64,000 nt of DNA from Porphyra umbilicalis (GCA_002049455.2 KV918938.1:1-64000); one strand, 5' to 3'. Positions 11,149 to 23,190 are shown, numbered from the stretch's first letter. Translations and numbers: made by a program. Notes: generated from the letters alone by a model not told the origin.

Positions 11149-12086
11149 CATTCGAGCCAACGGCATCTTTCCTCTGCGTCTTGCACCGTACAGTCCGGAG
11201 GTCCAGCCGATAGAAGAAGTGTTTAGTGAGTATTCACACCAACTCAAGACCGCGCACCACTTGTATCCCGGTGTGCCCGAGACGCTTCTACATGCGGTTG
11301 CAATGTCTAAGTTGACTTCTCCAAACATTGCATCTCACTTTCAGCACAGCCTCTTGGAGGCTGTTCGAAACGTTCCCGAGTTGTGTGGGACTGGTGGTCC
11401 ATGGGAAGGACTGTTTGCATCTTTGCCTGACGTGCGGGAGTAACGGAGCCGAGATAAATGAACAATCTACTAAACATGTACCAGATGGCGATGCAGAAAG
11501 GCACTAACGGCGATGAAACATGACCCATGACAAAACCAAGTCACGCAATCCAAGTGGGAGGGACGACACATCCGGATGCACCCCTCCCTGCTCGCCCCAC
11601 TGAGTTAAAATCAAAACAACGACATCCATCGCACTCACAGTCGAACCGCACACATTATGACCACGTAAAAATCCTGCAGCCATACCTCGACGGGCCTTCT
11701 CCATTAAAGAAGAAAGCTCAGAGTCTTCCCCAGACCCAAAAGCAAACGATGCCAGGTCCTCAGCCAAGGCAGTCGCGCCCAGCTGCCGGAATTCGCTTTC
11801 CTGAGGTGTTGTGGCTGCCGATTCCGTACCACTGGCGCAGAACGACCGACCGCGCCGGCGGTCTCGGCTGCCGGAGAGGGGGGGGGCGCATCTTGTCTGG
11901 CGTACAGTGCCTGCCTTCGAAATGCTCAGCTGCTGAAAAGAACCAGAAGCAGAGAAAAGAGCAAGATTGCAGGAAACGGAAAGGCCGGTTGAAAGGTCAG
12001 GTCACAGCACAAGTGCAAGACGATACACCCTGAAGGTGTAAATCGGGCGTTCCGGCGCAATACAAGCACGCTCATGAGAAACTGAT

Positions 12087-13237
12087 TCAGAACTCACACT
12101 CGGGTGGATGCGATGACACCGCCCGTATTGCTAAGCCGGCCGTTGATCCTTGCAACCTTTGCGATTCGCTTCTCCGCCGCCGTCTCCGCGAAACGCTGGG
12201 AACTGCTGGACGCACAACGGTAGAGTTGGGAGCATCCCCGCTGGACGGAGAACCAAAGTCAACACCTGCTTGGCTCGCTCCTGCGACCAACAGTGCCACT
12301 TCACGAGGCATTCCAGCTGCCAGACCAGTTGCCAACGATGCGTGGTGGGCAGCTCCAAGCGGATTCCGCACGATTGCAGCTCGAGCGTTCGGACCCGATA
12401 GTGCCGTCGCCGCTCGATCCATTATGGCTCCACGAGGCACATCTGGTTGTTCGGCAACGTCAGATCGCAGAGCATTGCGACGCCGATCCACTTGGGCTTG
12501 CGCTTCATCGGCGGCGGCCGTCGCCGATCGAAATGCGGCGGCCGCGACTTGCTTCAGGTGAGCGTACGTGGTTTTCCCACACACCATTGATGGCACATTC
12601 CACTGGACCCCCTTCTTTCGGCGCACCGAGAGCTTCCCTGTTGGGGTAAATGAAATATCGAATGCCTTTGACAAGGAAGGAGTCTGTGGGAGATGGCCCT
12701 TCTCCAGACGCAAGTGGCAACTGCAAAGACATGGAGACACAGATACACGGAAGACTGAGCTCGTGGTCAGGATATGGCTAAGTCGATCAGGCCGAGAAAA
12801 ATAGTACTCGAACATGACGATGGAACGAGGATGTCCCAAGCTTACTGTTTGCTAAGAGCGCAACGCTTGACCCTTGCAGCAGAGCACGTGCACACCTGTG
12901 TCCGAAACGCAGCTGGCACGTTCGGGCTCGCCGTGCACTCACGCACGTTCGCCTCGCATGTGCCAAAATTATGGGCATCGTCGGCGAATTGCCGGCGGTA
13001 ACCACAAATAGAGCAAGCGTTTGCAGCCTGAGGGCCAACCTCCGGCACATCATCGTCAGCCTGATTGGCCACCTGACCATTCGTGGCGGCCGGCTCGGGA
13101 CGGGTCCGAGCAGCCAAATCACGGGAACTGGCCAGGGTGTCCTCCTCTTCCGACGATGAAGAACGCCCGCCGGTAGCGAGCCATGCCGCCTCCCTAGCTG
13201 CCGTCAAAATCGGTTGAATGTCGCTAGTATATGACAT
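12087..13237 (-). pseudogene. Cysteine-rich partner gene of the IS630-like element, copy 1 (two exons)
   Basis: Exon 1 (13237-12846) begins MSYTSDIQPIL, has a Ser/Glu acidic stretch, then a Cys cluster (CSICGY, later TCEANVREC and CTCSAARVKRC). Intron 12845-12721 (125 bp) has donor GTAAGC and acceptor TTTGCAG. Exon 2 starts at 12720 and keeps the frame, creating HCHLRLEKGHLP, the end of a zinc knuckle-like motif, then a basic stretch and an Ala-rich helical tail. The same intron, position and phase occur in copy 2. Relative to copy 2 there is a one-base deletion near the C-terminus, so the last residues are out of the ancestral frame. It converges on the transposase gene. Function unknown: a DNA- or RNA-binding accessory protein is an inference from the Cys/His pattern. 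Confidence 0.7.
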
Positions 13238-13731
13238 GGCGGGCGTGCGATTGGTCGCGGAGCGAGGGGGTTGGAGTGGAAGGGAGGTTGGGTTGGGGGG
13301 GGGGGGGAGGCTGAGCGTGGGCATCGTGACGACCGGATCTGTCGACAGGAATAGATTGACGAGAGAATAGTGAATCATACGTCAATTGAGTGGTGGTGCA
13401 AAACCCCGCTGAGGGCGCTATCGAGTGGACATAAAATTTGAGCAGATGAAGCGTGAACATCTGAACTCAGTCCTCAGCATCTCGCTGCCGGAGATGGCGC
13501 GGGACGTGCCATTGGCGTGCTGCCGACGGGCAAAGAGAAATCTGTCACGTTTTCCCCTGTCGACACCCGCAGCCTGCTGAGAATCCTAATGGCGTCAAGC
13601 TGCAGGAGCTGCCGCGGTGCTCGCCATTTCACGGGAGCCGAAGCACAGCTAAATAGGATACTTAGATTGCATAGTGACATGGAAGAATGCGCATCCGCAA
13701 GCGACCTGTTGTCATGATAAACTGGGCAGTA

Positions 13732-14432
13732 CAGTCATTATTCAGATATATCCGTCCCGGTTATATCCACAGTGGATATAACCGGGACCACGGAGGCACC
13801 ACAGAGCCCGAGAGATCGAGGAATGTGAAATTGAAACGCACTTGCCACCCGGTTTTTGTACTTGATTTATCACAAAACGATTTACTTGGAGTGGGATGAG
13901 ATTCTTGGGGACCAGATCGTGCGCTGCTGGTTGAAGGCGGACTGCCAGCCCACTGAAGCACTTCCTCGTCTGAGGCTTTAGCTGGGCAACATCCAAGTTG
14001 TGGCCGAGCCGGTCCACATGGATGTGTCCCACTTGGTGGCCATGATGGCCATACGTCCCTGGAGCATGACTTTGACGGCCTCAGTGGCCAGGAACAGGTC
14101 CTGGCGGTGCGGCGCTGGCTGACGGCAGAGACTGATGTTGAGGCCATTGACGAGACGGTTCATATGGTCTTGACTGGGGGGGATCATGAGAAGTGATAGC
14201 GTAGAGGTGGGGTGGGAGGCATGTGAGTGTGATCACGGTTAGTGCCAAGTCAATCAAATATTGATTTTTATTCTCGCCGAGATCCTTGTAAATCCTACCA
14301 GTCGTCCTCTTTTTTCCATGTTGGGGTACTGGATTCGTACGATTGCTGGGGATCCGCAAGTCGGCAGATGCTCGCATAAGTCGCTCCTGACAGTGTAAAC
14401 AAATGGCAGTGGATATATCTGAATAATGCCTG
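13732..14432. mobile_element. Tc1/mariner-type MITE with TA target duplication, nested in copy 1
   Basis: The 22-bp inverted termini begin CAGTCATTATTCAGATATAT on the left and CAGGCATTATTCAGATATAT on the right, with one mismatch. TA flanks both sides (13730-13731 and 14433-14434). Removing it restores alignment with copy 2 (near 25450-25470). CAGT-type ends plus a TA duplication are the Tc1/mariner signature. No transposase frame is recognisable in its 701 bp. Confidence 0.85.
13754..13788. repeat. Perfect 17-bp hairpin just inside the MITE left end
   Basis: GTCCCGGTTATATCCAC, one A, then its exact reverse complement. It lies directly after the terminal repeat. Confidence 0.9.
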
Positions 14433-15222
14433 TATGGCGTCAAACCATGCAATGCTCTGCAGAAGAACCAGCAATCCCGAGACTCCAGCGACATCCTCTC
14501 GTGACAGCGATATTTGCATCCTTCTGAGGACCACTCTGAAACTCGAGGAGGACCTCAGAAGCTTGCGCGGCCTGGGCCGTCGGAGTATTGCCAACGTGCT
14601 CGTTCTTTGATTCAAACATTTCGAGTTCCATGCTTTTCAACTGTTGGATCCGAGAACTGTTGTATTCTGCAACTGGGGTATTTTTTGGAGAGCGGCTCCA
14701 GGCCTCTACGACCCCACAGAGTGCTGTATTTTCGATAGAACGGCTGAAGGCTTGCATAACAACCCTGATGAGCACACGGCCTGATGTCTGACCTGCGTGG
14801 CGCTACCCTACATTCTTGTGGTCCATGCATCACCGCACGTGGTCCTTCACGCCTCGTCCATCGATGAGCCATTGGGTCAGCACATTTTCAGCAGCTTGCC
14901 TCGTTATCGCCGAGACGTGCGCCTCAGGCTCCTTGCACCACCGAAGGAATCGTCTCTGGGAGTTGTATGTATCCACACACGGCTGTGTTGCGGGCAGGGC
15001 GATCTCGTTGCTCCCGAGTGTTCGCTGGTTGACGCGAAAGTGGTTTTGCTGGGCATCAAGGAAGCCAATAGTTGCTGATAGCCACGTGCGTGATGCTGAG
15101 GGTGAATAGAGAGCTGCTCTGGTTGGCGCGCTCTTGCTGCGTTGGCCCCGGCCCGCGCAGCGGGCCATGCGAGCGAGAGCTCACTTGATGCCACAGCACC
15201 ACTTAGGCGCTCTGCTGCAGAC

Positions 15223-15229
15223 TATAAAG
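15223..15229 (+). promoter_or_regulatory. TATA box (TATAAAG)
   Basis: TATAAAG sits 183 bp before the ATG of the small Cys-rich frame and is followed by a pyrimidine-rich leader, a plausible core promoter spacing. Confidence 0.4.
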
Positions 15230-15405
15230 TGCCGGCCCGCAGTATCTGGCCCGCCCCACTCCAGGATACGCACGGTCTACCCACCCAGGACCAGCACTCC
15301 CACCCGCTTCGCCACCACACGCTCCCCCGCCCCTCTTTGTCCGCACTGCTTAGTGCTTTGCGGCACTTTTACCCGTCCTGCGCCCGAGTCAACCCAACCT
15401 TCACC

Positions 15406-15822
15406 ATGTGCAAATTCACGAACTCTTACAACGCGACGACGGGGGATACCAGTGCGACCAAGAAGGACTGCAATAATCCGCTTTGCGTGTTATCCCGCAA
15501 GTACGTCGCCGCCCCCCCTGCCAATGGGTAGTGCCTCTGCGACGAGGGGTATGCGGACGAGAGCAGCTGTCTTCTCTGCGTGCTGGGCGTCGCCAGCACC
15601 GGCTTGGCCGTTGCGACCGGCGTTGCGTCAACAGCGGGGCGCGGCAGATGTTGCTGCCAAGAGCCGCATGACCTGGTCACCGGCGTCATGAAGGACAAAG
15701 CGGTGTGCGCGTTTGGACTTCCTTGTCCGCCGATGATTCCAGTTGTTGTTGTGACGGACCTCCCTGTTTCCCTGTGCTGTTCTTGTTGTTTTCTCGCTGT
15801 TTTCTCGTTGTTTTCTCTGTGA
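15406..15822 (+). pseudogene. Small Cys-rich (EGF-like) frame with one in-frame TAG
   Basis: The ATG at 15406 (context accATGt) opens 138 codons to a TGA at 15820-15822, broken only by TAG at 15529-15531. The pattern around the TAG, with CNNPLC before it and CLCDEGY after it, looks like the end of an EGF-like module (CxCxxGY). A Cys-rich and hydrophobic tail follows. No signal peptide is obvious. It might be a decayed host gene, a gene with a missed intron, or chance. The TAG replaces a residue in a position where NGxCxCxxGY motifs tolerate Gln or Lys. Confidence 0.3.
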
Positions 15823-16938
15823 CTGCATGCCGTTGGGTGTCAATCGAAGAGCAGTCAAAAGGGTCGCAGGGTGTCCAGCCAAGGTAACTTGGCTGTACTC
15901 CACAGAATGCCCAAAACTCAGATGTACAGTCGTTCTCCAAAAAATCCCACAGTCCCACATGTTAACATGTCCTTCAACAGTTACTCTTCGACCAAAGTCG
16001 ACGGTTTTCAAGTTGGTTTCAGTGCGGGGCAGCTCATTTTCATGATCTGGTTAACGTTGGCTATGGACCACCACGCTGCATGAGCAGTGAGAGGCTGTCT
16101 TGGGACGACCTCACGAGACACACGGTCCTTTTCTCTGCCTCACTGCAGGTGTTTTGGCCCATGCAGACCCTGAATGCTGACGTGGCCCCTGCAGCCGCTG
16201 GTAGGATCAGCTTGAGTGCGTCTGGGGCAAAAGGACACAGGACTGTTGCAGTGGGTCAGAAACTCTGCCGCACGTGTGCCAAGGTCAGTCTGCGTTCATT
16301 GGCCGCCTGGCTACGGCGCCCATGGTAGAATACTTTGGACCAATGAGCGCCCAGAAATGAGTATCTTCGGCACGAGATGCCATCAACAGTTCTCCACAAG
16401 TTACCCTCCCAGACGCGTCTGTGAGACGGGCTGAGTGCTCTTACGAAAGGATGGACCACGGCAGCACTTTTGTTGGCCCAGTGTGGCGCGCCTGTCCCAT
16501 TTTGTACGAATGGCCTCAGGGAGCCGCGGTGCGCGCTCACGCCTGAGGAACCGCTTTGCGTGATCGTCCGGGATGCGGCGGAGTTTTCCTGTGGCCACTT
16601 CGATATGCCCTTGCAGTGAGGACGGGTCGCGTCGTGCGCGACGGCCTCAGAAGCACTGCTCTAATTCCCAGTATGCAGAGTATCTAACGTGGTCACTGCT
16701 ACTAGTTAGAATGGAATAAGAGGCGAAAGCGATGAAGCACAGAGAGGTCCGGTGTGATCGATGGACTAATTTCGTTTCGCAACGCAACGATCAAAAGACC
16801 TGTCGATGGCTCATAATTGTGACAGATTGGCTCCAAACCTTTCTTTTCCGATATCGAATTCTAATTATGTGTTGCGCTGCTGCAAACTTGTGTGGCCCGC
16901 TTTGATTCATAGAAAAGCAGATCAGTCAACGGTGCCGT
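15823..16938. other. No recognisable gene
   Basis: Short frames only, none supported by motif or context. Confidence 0.4.
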
Positions 16939-17655
16939 GTGTCCGATCGGAACGCCGCCACCCTGCTGGGAACGGTGGAGCCATCGATGATCTCCTTCCT
17001 CCCAACGGCTGTCCCCGTCGTGGACGTCGTTGTCGCGTCTTCCTCGCCTCGTCCCGCATTGCCGCTGATGAACGCAATGGTGTCCAACGGCACGCCACCC
17101 GCGCTCTTGGTATGTGCTTCCGATCTATTGCACCACTTGCAAAGTTGTATGAGGGATGTGGGCGGGCACTGGGACCATCGGCATGATGAGCATGTTTCGT
17201 TGTGTATGTTTGTTAATGACGAGATGCATGAGTACGGTTGCGTACGTGAATGTTCTGAGGCTTTGTCCCCCCCCTGCTGTCGAGCATGGCTCGTTGAAGA
17301 CTGCATCACCCGACCTTTCCTCGCTCTCTTTAATTACCGCACCTCTGCTGCCACCCCCCACGCCCTCGCCATGTTCGTCCGAATGCGACGTGTACCTGCA
17401 CGGTCCCGCTGTGAGGTGTGCTCTGATATTGACACTGACATTGTGGGCGTGACTATGATATCTGGGACATTGTCTGTTGCTTTCGTGCTCTTTGATATGA
17501 TTGTAGGAACAGGTCGGGGACGTTTGCTCTGTGGTTGGGCTGTTGTTCAGCCCATATCAGATGCCTCATTCGGAGGAGTCCGCGATGCGCTGGACGGTGG
17601 ACGTGCTGAACGTCTAGACGTGCGGATCGACGCTTCTCAAGGTCCCTGCTGTTGA
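16939..17655 (+). CDS. Unrecognised 238-codon open frame
   Basis: Open for 238 codons from a GTG; the first ATG is at 16987. The predicted protein has scattered Cys residues and two moderately hydrophobic stretches, and no family I recognise. The composition is less GC-biased than neighbours. It may be a chance frame. Confidence 0.15.
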   Translation: MSDRNAATLLGTVEPSMISFLPTAVPVVDVVVASSSPRPALPLMNAMVSNGTPPALLVCASDLLHHLQSCMRDVGGHWDHRHDEHVSLCMFVNDEMHEYGCVRECSEALSPPCCRAWLVEDCITRPFLALFNYRTSAATPHALAMFVRMRRVPARSRCEVCSDIDTDIVGVTMISGTLSVAFVLFDMIVGTGRGRLLCGWAVVQPISDASFGGVRDALDGGRAERLDVRIDASQGPCC

Positions 17656-17659
17656 TGCT

Positions 17660-19050
17660 CCATTCGAGAGGAGGGCAGAAGAGGGGGGCGCCATTCTGTC
17701 ATGTCTTTCCTTTTGTTTTTCTTATTGCTCCTCTTCCCGTTTGCGACACGAATAGCTATGTCTATTAAACACGCTCTTTTTCACACCTCGAGTCATGATG
17801 GCAGGGCACACGCAAAGGCCAATGCCGGGTTGGCATCTTGAGTGCGTGAGTCATAAATGCGCTTCTTCGAGAAGCGGAGTGCCCGCGATGTATCGACTTG
17901 GTCACTGGTGCCTGTCTCCAACGACTCAACGGCTCCTAATAGCGCGGCACTAAGTTAACGACCGGCTTAGTCAGCGTTTTGGTCCACAAAGCAACAGAAC
18001 GACAACGGGGGTCACTTTCAGAGTGATTTGTCAAGTAAAAGTCTACAACTTCGATGCTGTGTAGAGAAGTCCTGGCTTGTGTCTTTTCAGATTTAGCATG
18101 AATATGACGTCTCAATTGAAATTATGGCAGGTTTTTTGTTGCCAGTTGCTTCCGCCCACTTGCGATCACCTCACGAGCAACAATCCGTGCCGGAGCCTCC
18201 TATCTGCGCGCGCATCACAGCTGCATACATGGCATTGTCCGGCACGTGCGTGTGCCCGTGGAGTACACACCCTCGCCTGAGTAGTAGCGACAGCGCAGCG
18301 TCTGTCACTGCACTGGTCCTGCTCTGACGCGTGTTCTGGCGACCGAGACCCCATGCACCGACACTGCCGTCGCCTTTCCCACCCCCACCCGCACTATCCG
18401 TCTTGCGCACGCGCCGAACTCATTCCACCCCGCATTGTGGCGGCAACTGCTCATGGGTCAGCGGTTTGAGCGACGGGGCTCATCGCTCGCGTCGCCAGCG
18501 ACTACATGTGGTGCCGCCCCCAGTCGGCTGTCACGGGGATCAGGCGAGGCGGCGGCTCCCGAAGAGAACGCCTGCGGTGTGCGCACCATCCGTCCAACAG
18601 CCGTGAAGGGGTGATGGCGGCGACCCCAACCAGACCCTAAGCTTTTCGCCTCCGCCGTGATGGACCATCGGTAATCTAGTGATGACGGCTCCAAGAGCGT
18701 AGGCCGCTCAAGAAATCCCGCGACAGACAAAGACGAAGAGCGAAGCCCACTCGTTGGTGATTTCAATGCCTGCACCAGAGGTTCAGTGTTCGGGAGCACT
18801 GAAGACCCGTTCTCCTCACACGTCAACTGCAGGAATCGCACGTCGCGCAGACGCACCGGCCCGAGCTCCTAACCCAAGGCGACGCAGATTTCCACCACGG
18901 ACGATAGTGTGTAACGTACGACATTAAAACAACGTGGACGTGGAGTGAAGCCCGTGCATGAAAGCTCACTGTGTGTGTGTGCATGAGCTTCGTATACTTT
19001 CGAGACTACATATCAACAAAGACACTAAGCGCAAGTAACAGCTTCGGGCG
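17660..19050. other. No recognisable gene
   Basis: No long frame with coding character, no repeat or RNA gene seen. Confidence 0.4.
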
Positions 19051-19055
19051 AACGC

Positions 19056-21260
19056 TTGTGGGAAGAAGAGCAAGAAAATGACACATATCCCGCCGCGCGC
19101 CAGCACGTTCGTCCCCCTCGCCAGCTACGCACTTCTTCCCACCCTCCACCACTCACGTCAGCCACAGCGACGGCACGGTGCGGGAACACGTCGTCCGCAG
19201 CCCCTCACCCGCCGCTTCGCCTGCCAGCGAGGCCGCCGTCGCCGCTGCCGCCGCCGCAGCCACCCGCGGCGCGCGTGCCCTCCGCCGCGCCGCGGGTGTC
19301 CGTGCCTCGGCGGGCGCCGCCGCCTACACCGTCTTCTCTGGTGCCATGAACATTGGTTTCGGCGTCGGCGTCAGCCGCATCCACCGCCTCTGTGGCCTCT
19401 ACCGCCGTCGCGGCGGGCGCCGCCGCTGTATCCGCTGGCTGCGCACCTATGGCAGCTTGTCCACTACCGGCACCGCGCCGATCAAGTACAACATGCGGCA
19501 CGCGGACGCCGCGGCGACCAGCGTGGCGGCCAGACCAACGACGTTCCCGCTCTCTTCACGCCCAGCGGGTGGCGGTGAGCGTCAGTGGTGGCACGTGCGG
19601 CGGAAGCAACGCAGGGAGGGTCAGTGGCGGCGGTCGCCAGACCAGGGAGCGCCTCACACAGGAAGGCTCGGTGAGCGGGGTCGAGGCCGAGCACCGACGC
19701 CTGCGGAAGGGATAGGGAACCCGGCACGTGTGGCTGCGGGGAGAGTGGAATGCGGGGGGGGGGGGGGCACAGCGGTGGCAACGGCGGCTGCGGTGCCCGC
19801 AGCCGCCGGCCCACGCTCTCCGCCGGTTGAACACCACGCCATTCCGGCTGCGGCGGACCTGGGAAATTCGACCCCCCTACCCTCTTTGGCGGGCAGAGCA
19901 AACAGCCAAACCGTGACCCACCCCCTCAACAACTCCCCCTGAGCGCCGTCCGCAAGCCGTCCTCGACCCTCTTCGAGGTCCCGGTGGCGAGCCGACCACG
20001 CTGCCCGGTCCGCGTGCCGCCTGGCTGACGCCCGAAATGTGGCCCTCGGCGACGAGCTTCCCTCCGTCGCGGCGTCCGCGGCGGCCGCGATGCCAGACGC
20101 GCAGCGGCCGGCTCCCCCCTGCTCCCGCCGCCCCGGGGGGGGAGAGACCGGCGGCCGCCGCCGGTCAAGCCGTGGCGGCTGCTCCGACGTCGCCTGTGAC
20201 GCGGGGCGGTCGGGCGGCTGGCCAGCCGCCGTGGCGTCGGCGTCTCCCCCCACAGCCCGCTATCCGGGGACTGACGCGACATCATCGACGATTGGCTCGG
20301 CAACAGCGTCCCCGACGCCTCCGTGGCGCAGCTGTCTGTGGCGGGGGGTCGACAGCGGTGGGGGGCGACGCGGCGGCGACCGCCGCCGCCGCCGCCGCTC
20401 GCCGGCGGGCGGCCGTGACGGCGGGGGAGGTCCCTGCTGCCACCGCGGCAGCGGCGGTGGAGGCGTTCCCAAGACCGCTGGCGGCGGGCGTCGTGACCGT
20501 CACCGAACGCGCGTCGTCGGGGCACGCGGTGCCGCCCGGCTTCACCGCGCCGAGTATGGCGGCCGTCATCCGCGCTGTGGCTAGCTCGGCGGTCGTGAGG
20601 ACAAGGTCAATGGCAGCCGTCAGGTCGTCATTGTCCTTTTCGTTGTCGTCCCCCCCACTTATCCCTCATGAGGTGCCGCGTAGAGTTGCGTCCACCGCGT
20701 CGGCCGCGACCCCTTACCACGGCCACAGCAGCTTCGCCGCGCGGTCGACGTCAGTACACGTCCACGCGGGGCCCCCCGCCAACCCCCTGCTCGCAAACAA
20801 TGACGCCGCGCCAATCGCGGCCGCCCTCCGCACGGACGTCCGCACACTCGCGTCGACTCTTGGCGTCAGGGCAATGCCGAGAGCCACTTCCGACGCCGCG
20901 CGCCAGTACGCAGCCGCAGCGCCCGCCGCGTCTCCTGACCAGCACACTACAGCCCAGCCGCTTCCGCGGCGGCGGCACGGGCGGTGGCAGCCCCGGTCGG
21001 CGGGGCTTCTACCCCGCCGCCGATGACAGGCACCGACGGCGGGAGGTTGGGAGGCGCCATGACGTCCGCTTCCCCAACGCAGCGGTTAGACCCCAACCGC
21101 ACCGCGATGGCCTCCGTCGCCACGCCGAGCAGCGTCCGCGCGGCGAGCCCACCCCCACACGCCAGGGGGCGCATGCCCCCACCCCTCGCAACCGTCCGTC
21201 TTGCATCGCCCGCACCTGCCTCCGTCGACCCTGCGGGCGCCAACGAGAAGACTAGAGCCC
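19056..21260 (+). other. Ala/Pro/Arg-rich low-complexity block A (possible degraded gene)
   Basis: Very GC-rich, with long overlapping frames on both strands. Segments of the plus strand resemble the minus strand of 26340-28340. In order these are: a Ser/Ala/Val-rich helix followed by a TYGSLSTTGTAPIKY-like stretch (about 19.35-19.5 kb); an AARSTS/PPAN/ATSDAARQYAAAAPAAS region (about 20.73-20.97 kb); and a PPPMTGTDGG...SPAPAS region (about 21.0-21.23 kb). The conserved order argues for a real gene family, but the frame changes several times, so no single CDS can be drawn. Confidence 0.35.
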
Positions 21261-22104
21261 GCACGGTGGCGCCCCCCCCCACCGTGTGTGGCCACGCCTT
21301 TCCCGCAAAAGAGCCGCAGCGTTTTTCGTGTTTCTATGCTTTTCTTTTCTGCTCGAAGACGAAGCACCAGCCCGTACTGTGCGGCGTAGCTCTGACCGAA
21401 CCTCGTCATGGAGCGTTCTGCGCCCAGTTCGAGGAAGCGCCTCTAAGTCCGGTGGTTGATGACAGTCGGAGCTCATAGGATGTGACGGCAAATGGTCGAG
21501 GTGGTTGAGCACCCTCTCGTCTTGTGTCTTCACTTCTTCATTCTCGGTACCCATTCTTCCAACTGCTTGTATGTATCTCTCAGTCCGAATCAAGACAGTC
21601 ACTTTAGTCGGCCAAGTGCTTACTGTCCTTCCTTTACTGTTCTTTCGACTTGACCATTTGTTCCTTGGCAGTTCATCGCGCTCAGATCAGCTTGCCCTCA
21701 TAGCAGAGCAAGGGTTGAAAACTGTATGAGTCAGAGCAGCGGACTGCATGGCTGGTTCTCTCGACCACGACCGACGTACAGGGCTTCGGAGGCGATGAGG
21801 GCGATCATTCATTCCATGCGAACTCCATCGAACTGCTTTCGTGACAGTACATGATCGCTGAGAAAATCCGGTCTGAATGGGCGAGGAGTACAAGCCAGTC
21901 CACTGCTTCTGTGTCATCTGACGCCAAGAGAGTCCAGAGAAACAGAGCCATAAAAAGATGTCATCTTGTTCTCCCAGACAACAAGAGGGGCTACTCTAGA
22001 CGTAGGTCCCTAATTAGCAGGCACTCTGGTCCAGTGAAGAACCTCTGACGACGCCCTGTGTCCCGCATTGGACGTTCGGCAACCTGCTCACCCTCTTCTT
22101 CATC

Positions 22105-23190
22105 ATGTTCGACGACACGGCACGGATGTTGGTCATCTCGTGGGTCTTGTTCGAAGACGTGAGCACCTCGGAGGCGGCCAGGCGCTTGATGTGCGACCGA
22201 AGCACGGCGGCTGCTTGGGTCAAGGCGTACAAGGACACCGGCGAGTGGTGGCCGGACCCGGCCATCCAAAATCGTCATGCGGATAACGTTCGGTTCGACG
22301 AGCACTTCGTCCGCGCCGTTAGTGCCGTCATCTTGTCGGACCCGGAGCAGCTGTTAGGTGAAATGAAGGACGTGTTTATTTTTTTATCGACTTTGCCTGG
22401 TTATCGCGACTCCTACAAGTGCTCAATTGCCACCCTCGACCGCGTGCTGCGGGCTGCGGGCTACTCATACAAGCAGCTCTACCGTACGTGTCGGGAACGT
22501 GATCAAGCAAGGCGGGAGGCAATAGCCAGGTTATTTTTGTCAATCCCCCTTCGGTGCCTCGTGTCGGCCGACGAGACCCACAAGGACGGCGGGGACTTAC
22601 GGCGACGACGCGGTCGGTGGCTGCGTGTTGCGCGTTACGAGTGCCAGTCGCGTGACCGGAGGGCGATGCTAAGGACTTCAACGATGATGGCCGTGTCCTA
22701 CTCGGATGGGGTGCTTCACTCGGTCAACACCCCCACCCCTCCGTCCCAGAATTCGGACGATTGGCTGCTCTTCCTCAACGGGCTGCTCCCAACGATGAAC
22801 CGGTTCTTGCCTGGGCTGCCGTGGAGGCTGCAACCAGACCGGTGTGTTCTACTATATGACAATGCACCTATCCACTCGGCGGAGGCGGATGCCTTCATCC
22901 GCGCAAACAGCACCAGTTGTCTTCGTCTTCCACCGTATAGTCCAGAGCTCCAACCGATTGAGGAGGTGTTTAGTGAGTACTCGCACCAGCTCAAGACGGC
23001 GCACCACTCGTATCGCGGGGTGCCCGAGGCGCTTCTACACGCAGTTGCATTGTCTAAGTTGGCTGCCCCAAACCTTGCGTCTCACTTTGAGCACAGCCTG
23101 TTGGAGGCTGTTCGAAACGTTCCAGAGTTGTGTGGGCCTGGTGGGCCGTGGGAGGGTGTCTTTGCATCTCTGCCTGACGTGCGGGAGTAA
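22105..23190 (+). CDS. IS630/Tc1-like DDE transposase, intact
   Basis: 361 residues from the ATG at 22105 to TAA, no introns or stops. The N-terminal 60 residues form a helix-turn-helix (SEAARRLMCDRSTAAAWVKA) for terminal-repeat recognition. The DDE superfamily core has Asp156 in SADETHKD, Asp252 in LYDNAPIH and Glu286 in SPELQPIEE, with 33 residues between the last two, in the IS630/Tc1/mariner range. The enzyme would cut and paste the element in the nucleus. The ATG is chosen because it lies just before the helix-turn-helix and is conserved in copy 1. All catalytic residues are present, so it may be functional or recently so. Confidence 0.93.
   Translation: MFDDTARMLVISWVLFEDVSTSEAARRLMCDRSTAAAWVKAYKDTGEWWPDPAIQNRHADNVRFDEHFVRAVSAVILSDPEQLLGEMKDVFIFLSTLPGYRDSYKCSIATLDRVLRAAGYSYKQLYRTCRERDQARREAIARLFLSIPLRCLVSADETHKDGGDLRRRRGRWLRVARYECQSRDRRAMLRTSTMMAVSYSDGVLHSVNTPTPPSQNSDDWLLFLNGLLPTMNRFLPGLPWRLQPDRCVLLYDNAPIHSAEADAFIRANSTSCLRLPPYSPELQPIEEVFSEYSHQLKTAHHSYRGVPEALLHAVALSKLAAPNLASHFEHSLLEAVRNVPELCGPGGPWEGVFASLPDVRE

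Larger units (their letters stand above)
8967..11443 (+). pseudogene. IS630/Tc1-like DDE transposase, disrupted copy
   Basis: Homologous throughout to the intact transposase at 22105-23190. The ATG at 8967 is followed by a TAA at codon 15 (9009-9011) where the intact copy has a sense codon. The catalytic SADETHKD and DDNAPIH segments are present. After ADAFIR the frame is interrupted by a 1383-bp element (9766-11148). If that insert and one 8-bp duplication are removed, the frame resumes exactly with the PYSPEVQPIEE catalytic segment and runs to the TAA ending at 11443. The insertion is therefore clean, and the nonsense codon is a separate lesion. Confidence 0.92.
8680..14700 (+). mobile_element. 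IS630/Tc1-like two-gene DNA transposon, copy 1 (decayed, with two nested insertions)
   Basis: It aligns by eye over its whole length with 21815-25721: leader, transposase, intergenic spacer, convergent minus-strand gene, and a right flank that stays similar to a shared motif near AACTGTTGGATCCGA. Removing the two nested elements and their target duplications leaves about 3.9 kb, the same length as copy 2. Exact ends and terminal inverted repeats were not resolved, so both boundaries are approximate. Confidence 0.75.

Noticed and set aside
14830-15168. Minus-strand frame with VDTYNSQRRFLRWCKE, reminiscent of a tyrosine-recombinase N-terminal (core-binding) domain
   Set aside because: No catalytic R-H-R-Y domain follows and the similarity rests on one short stretch.
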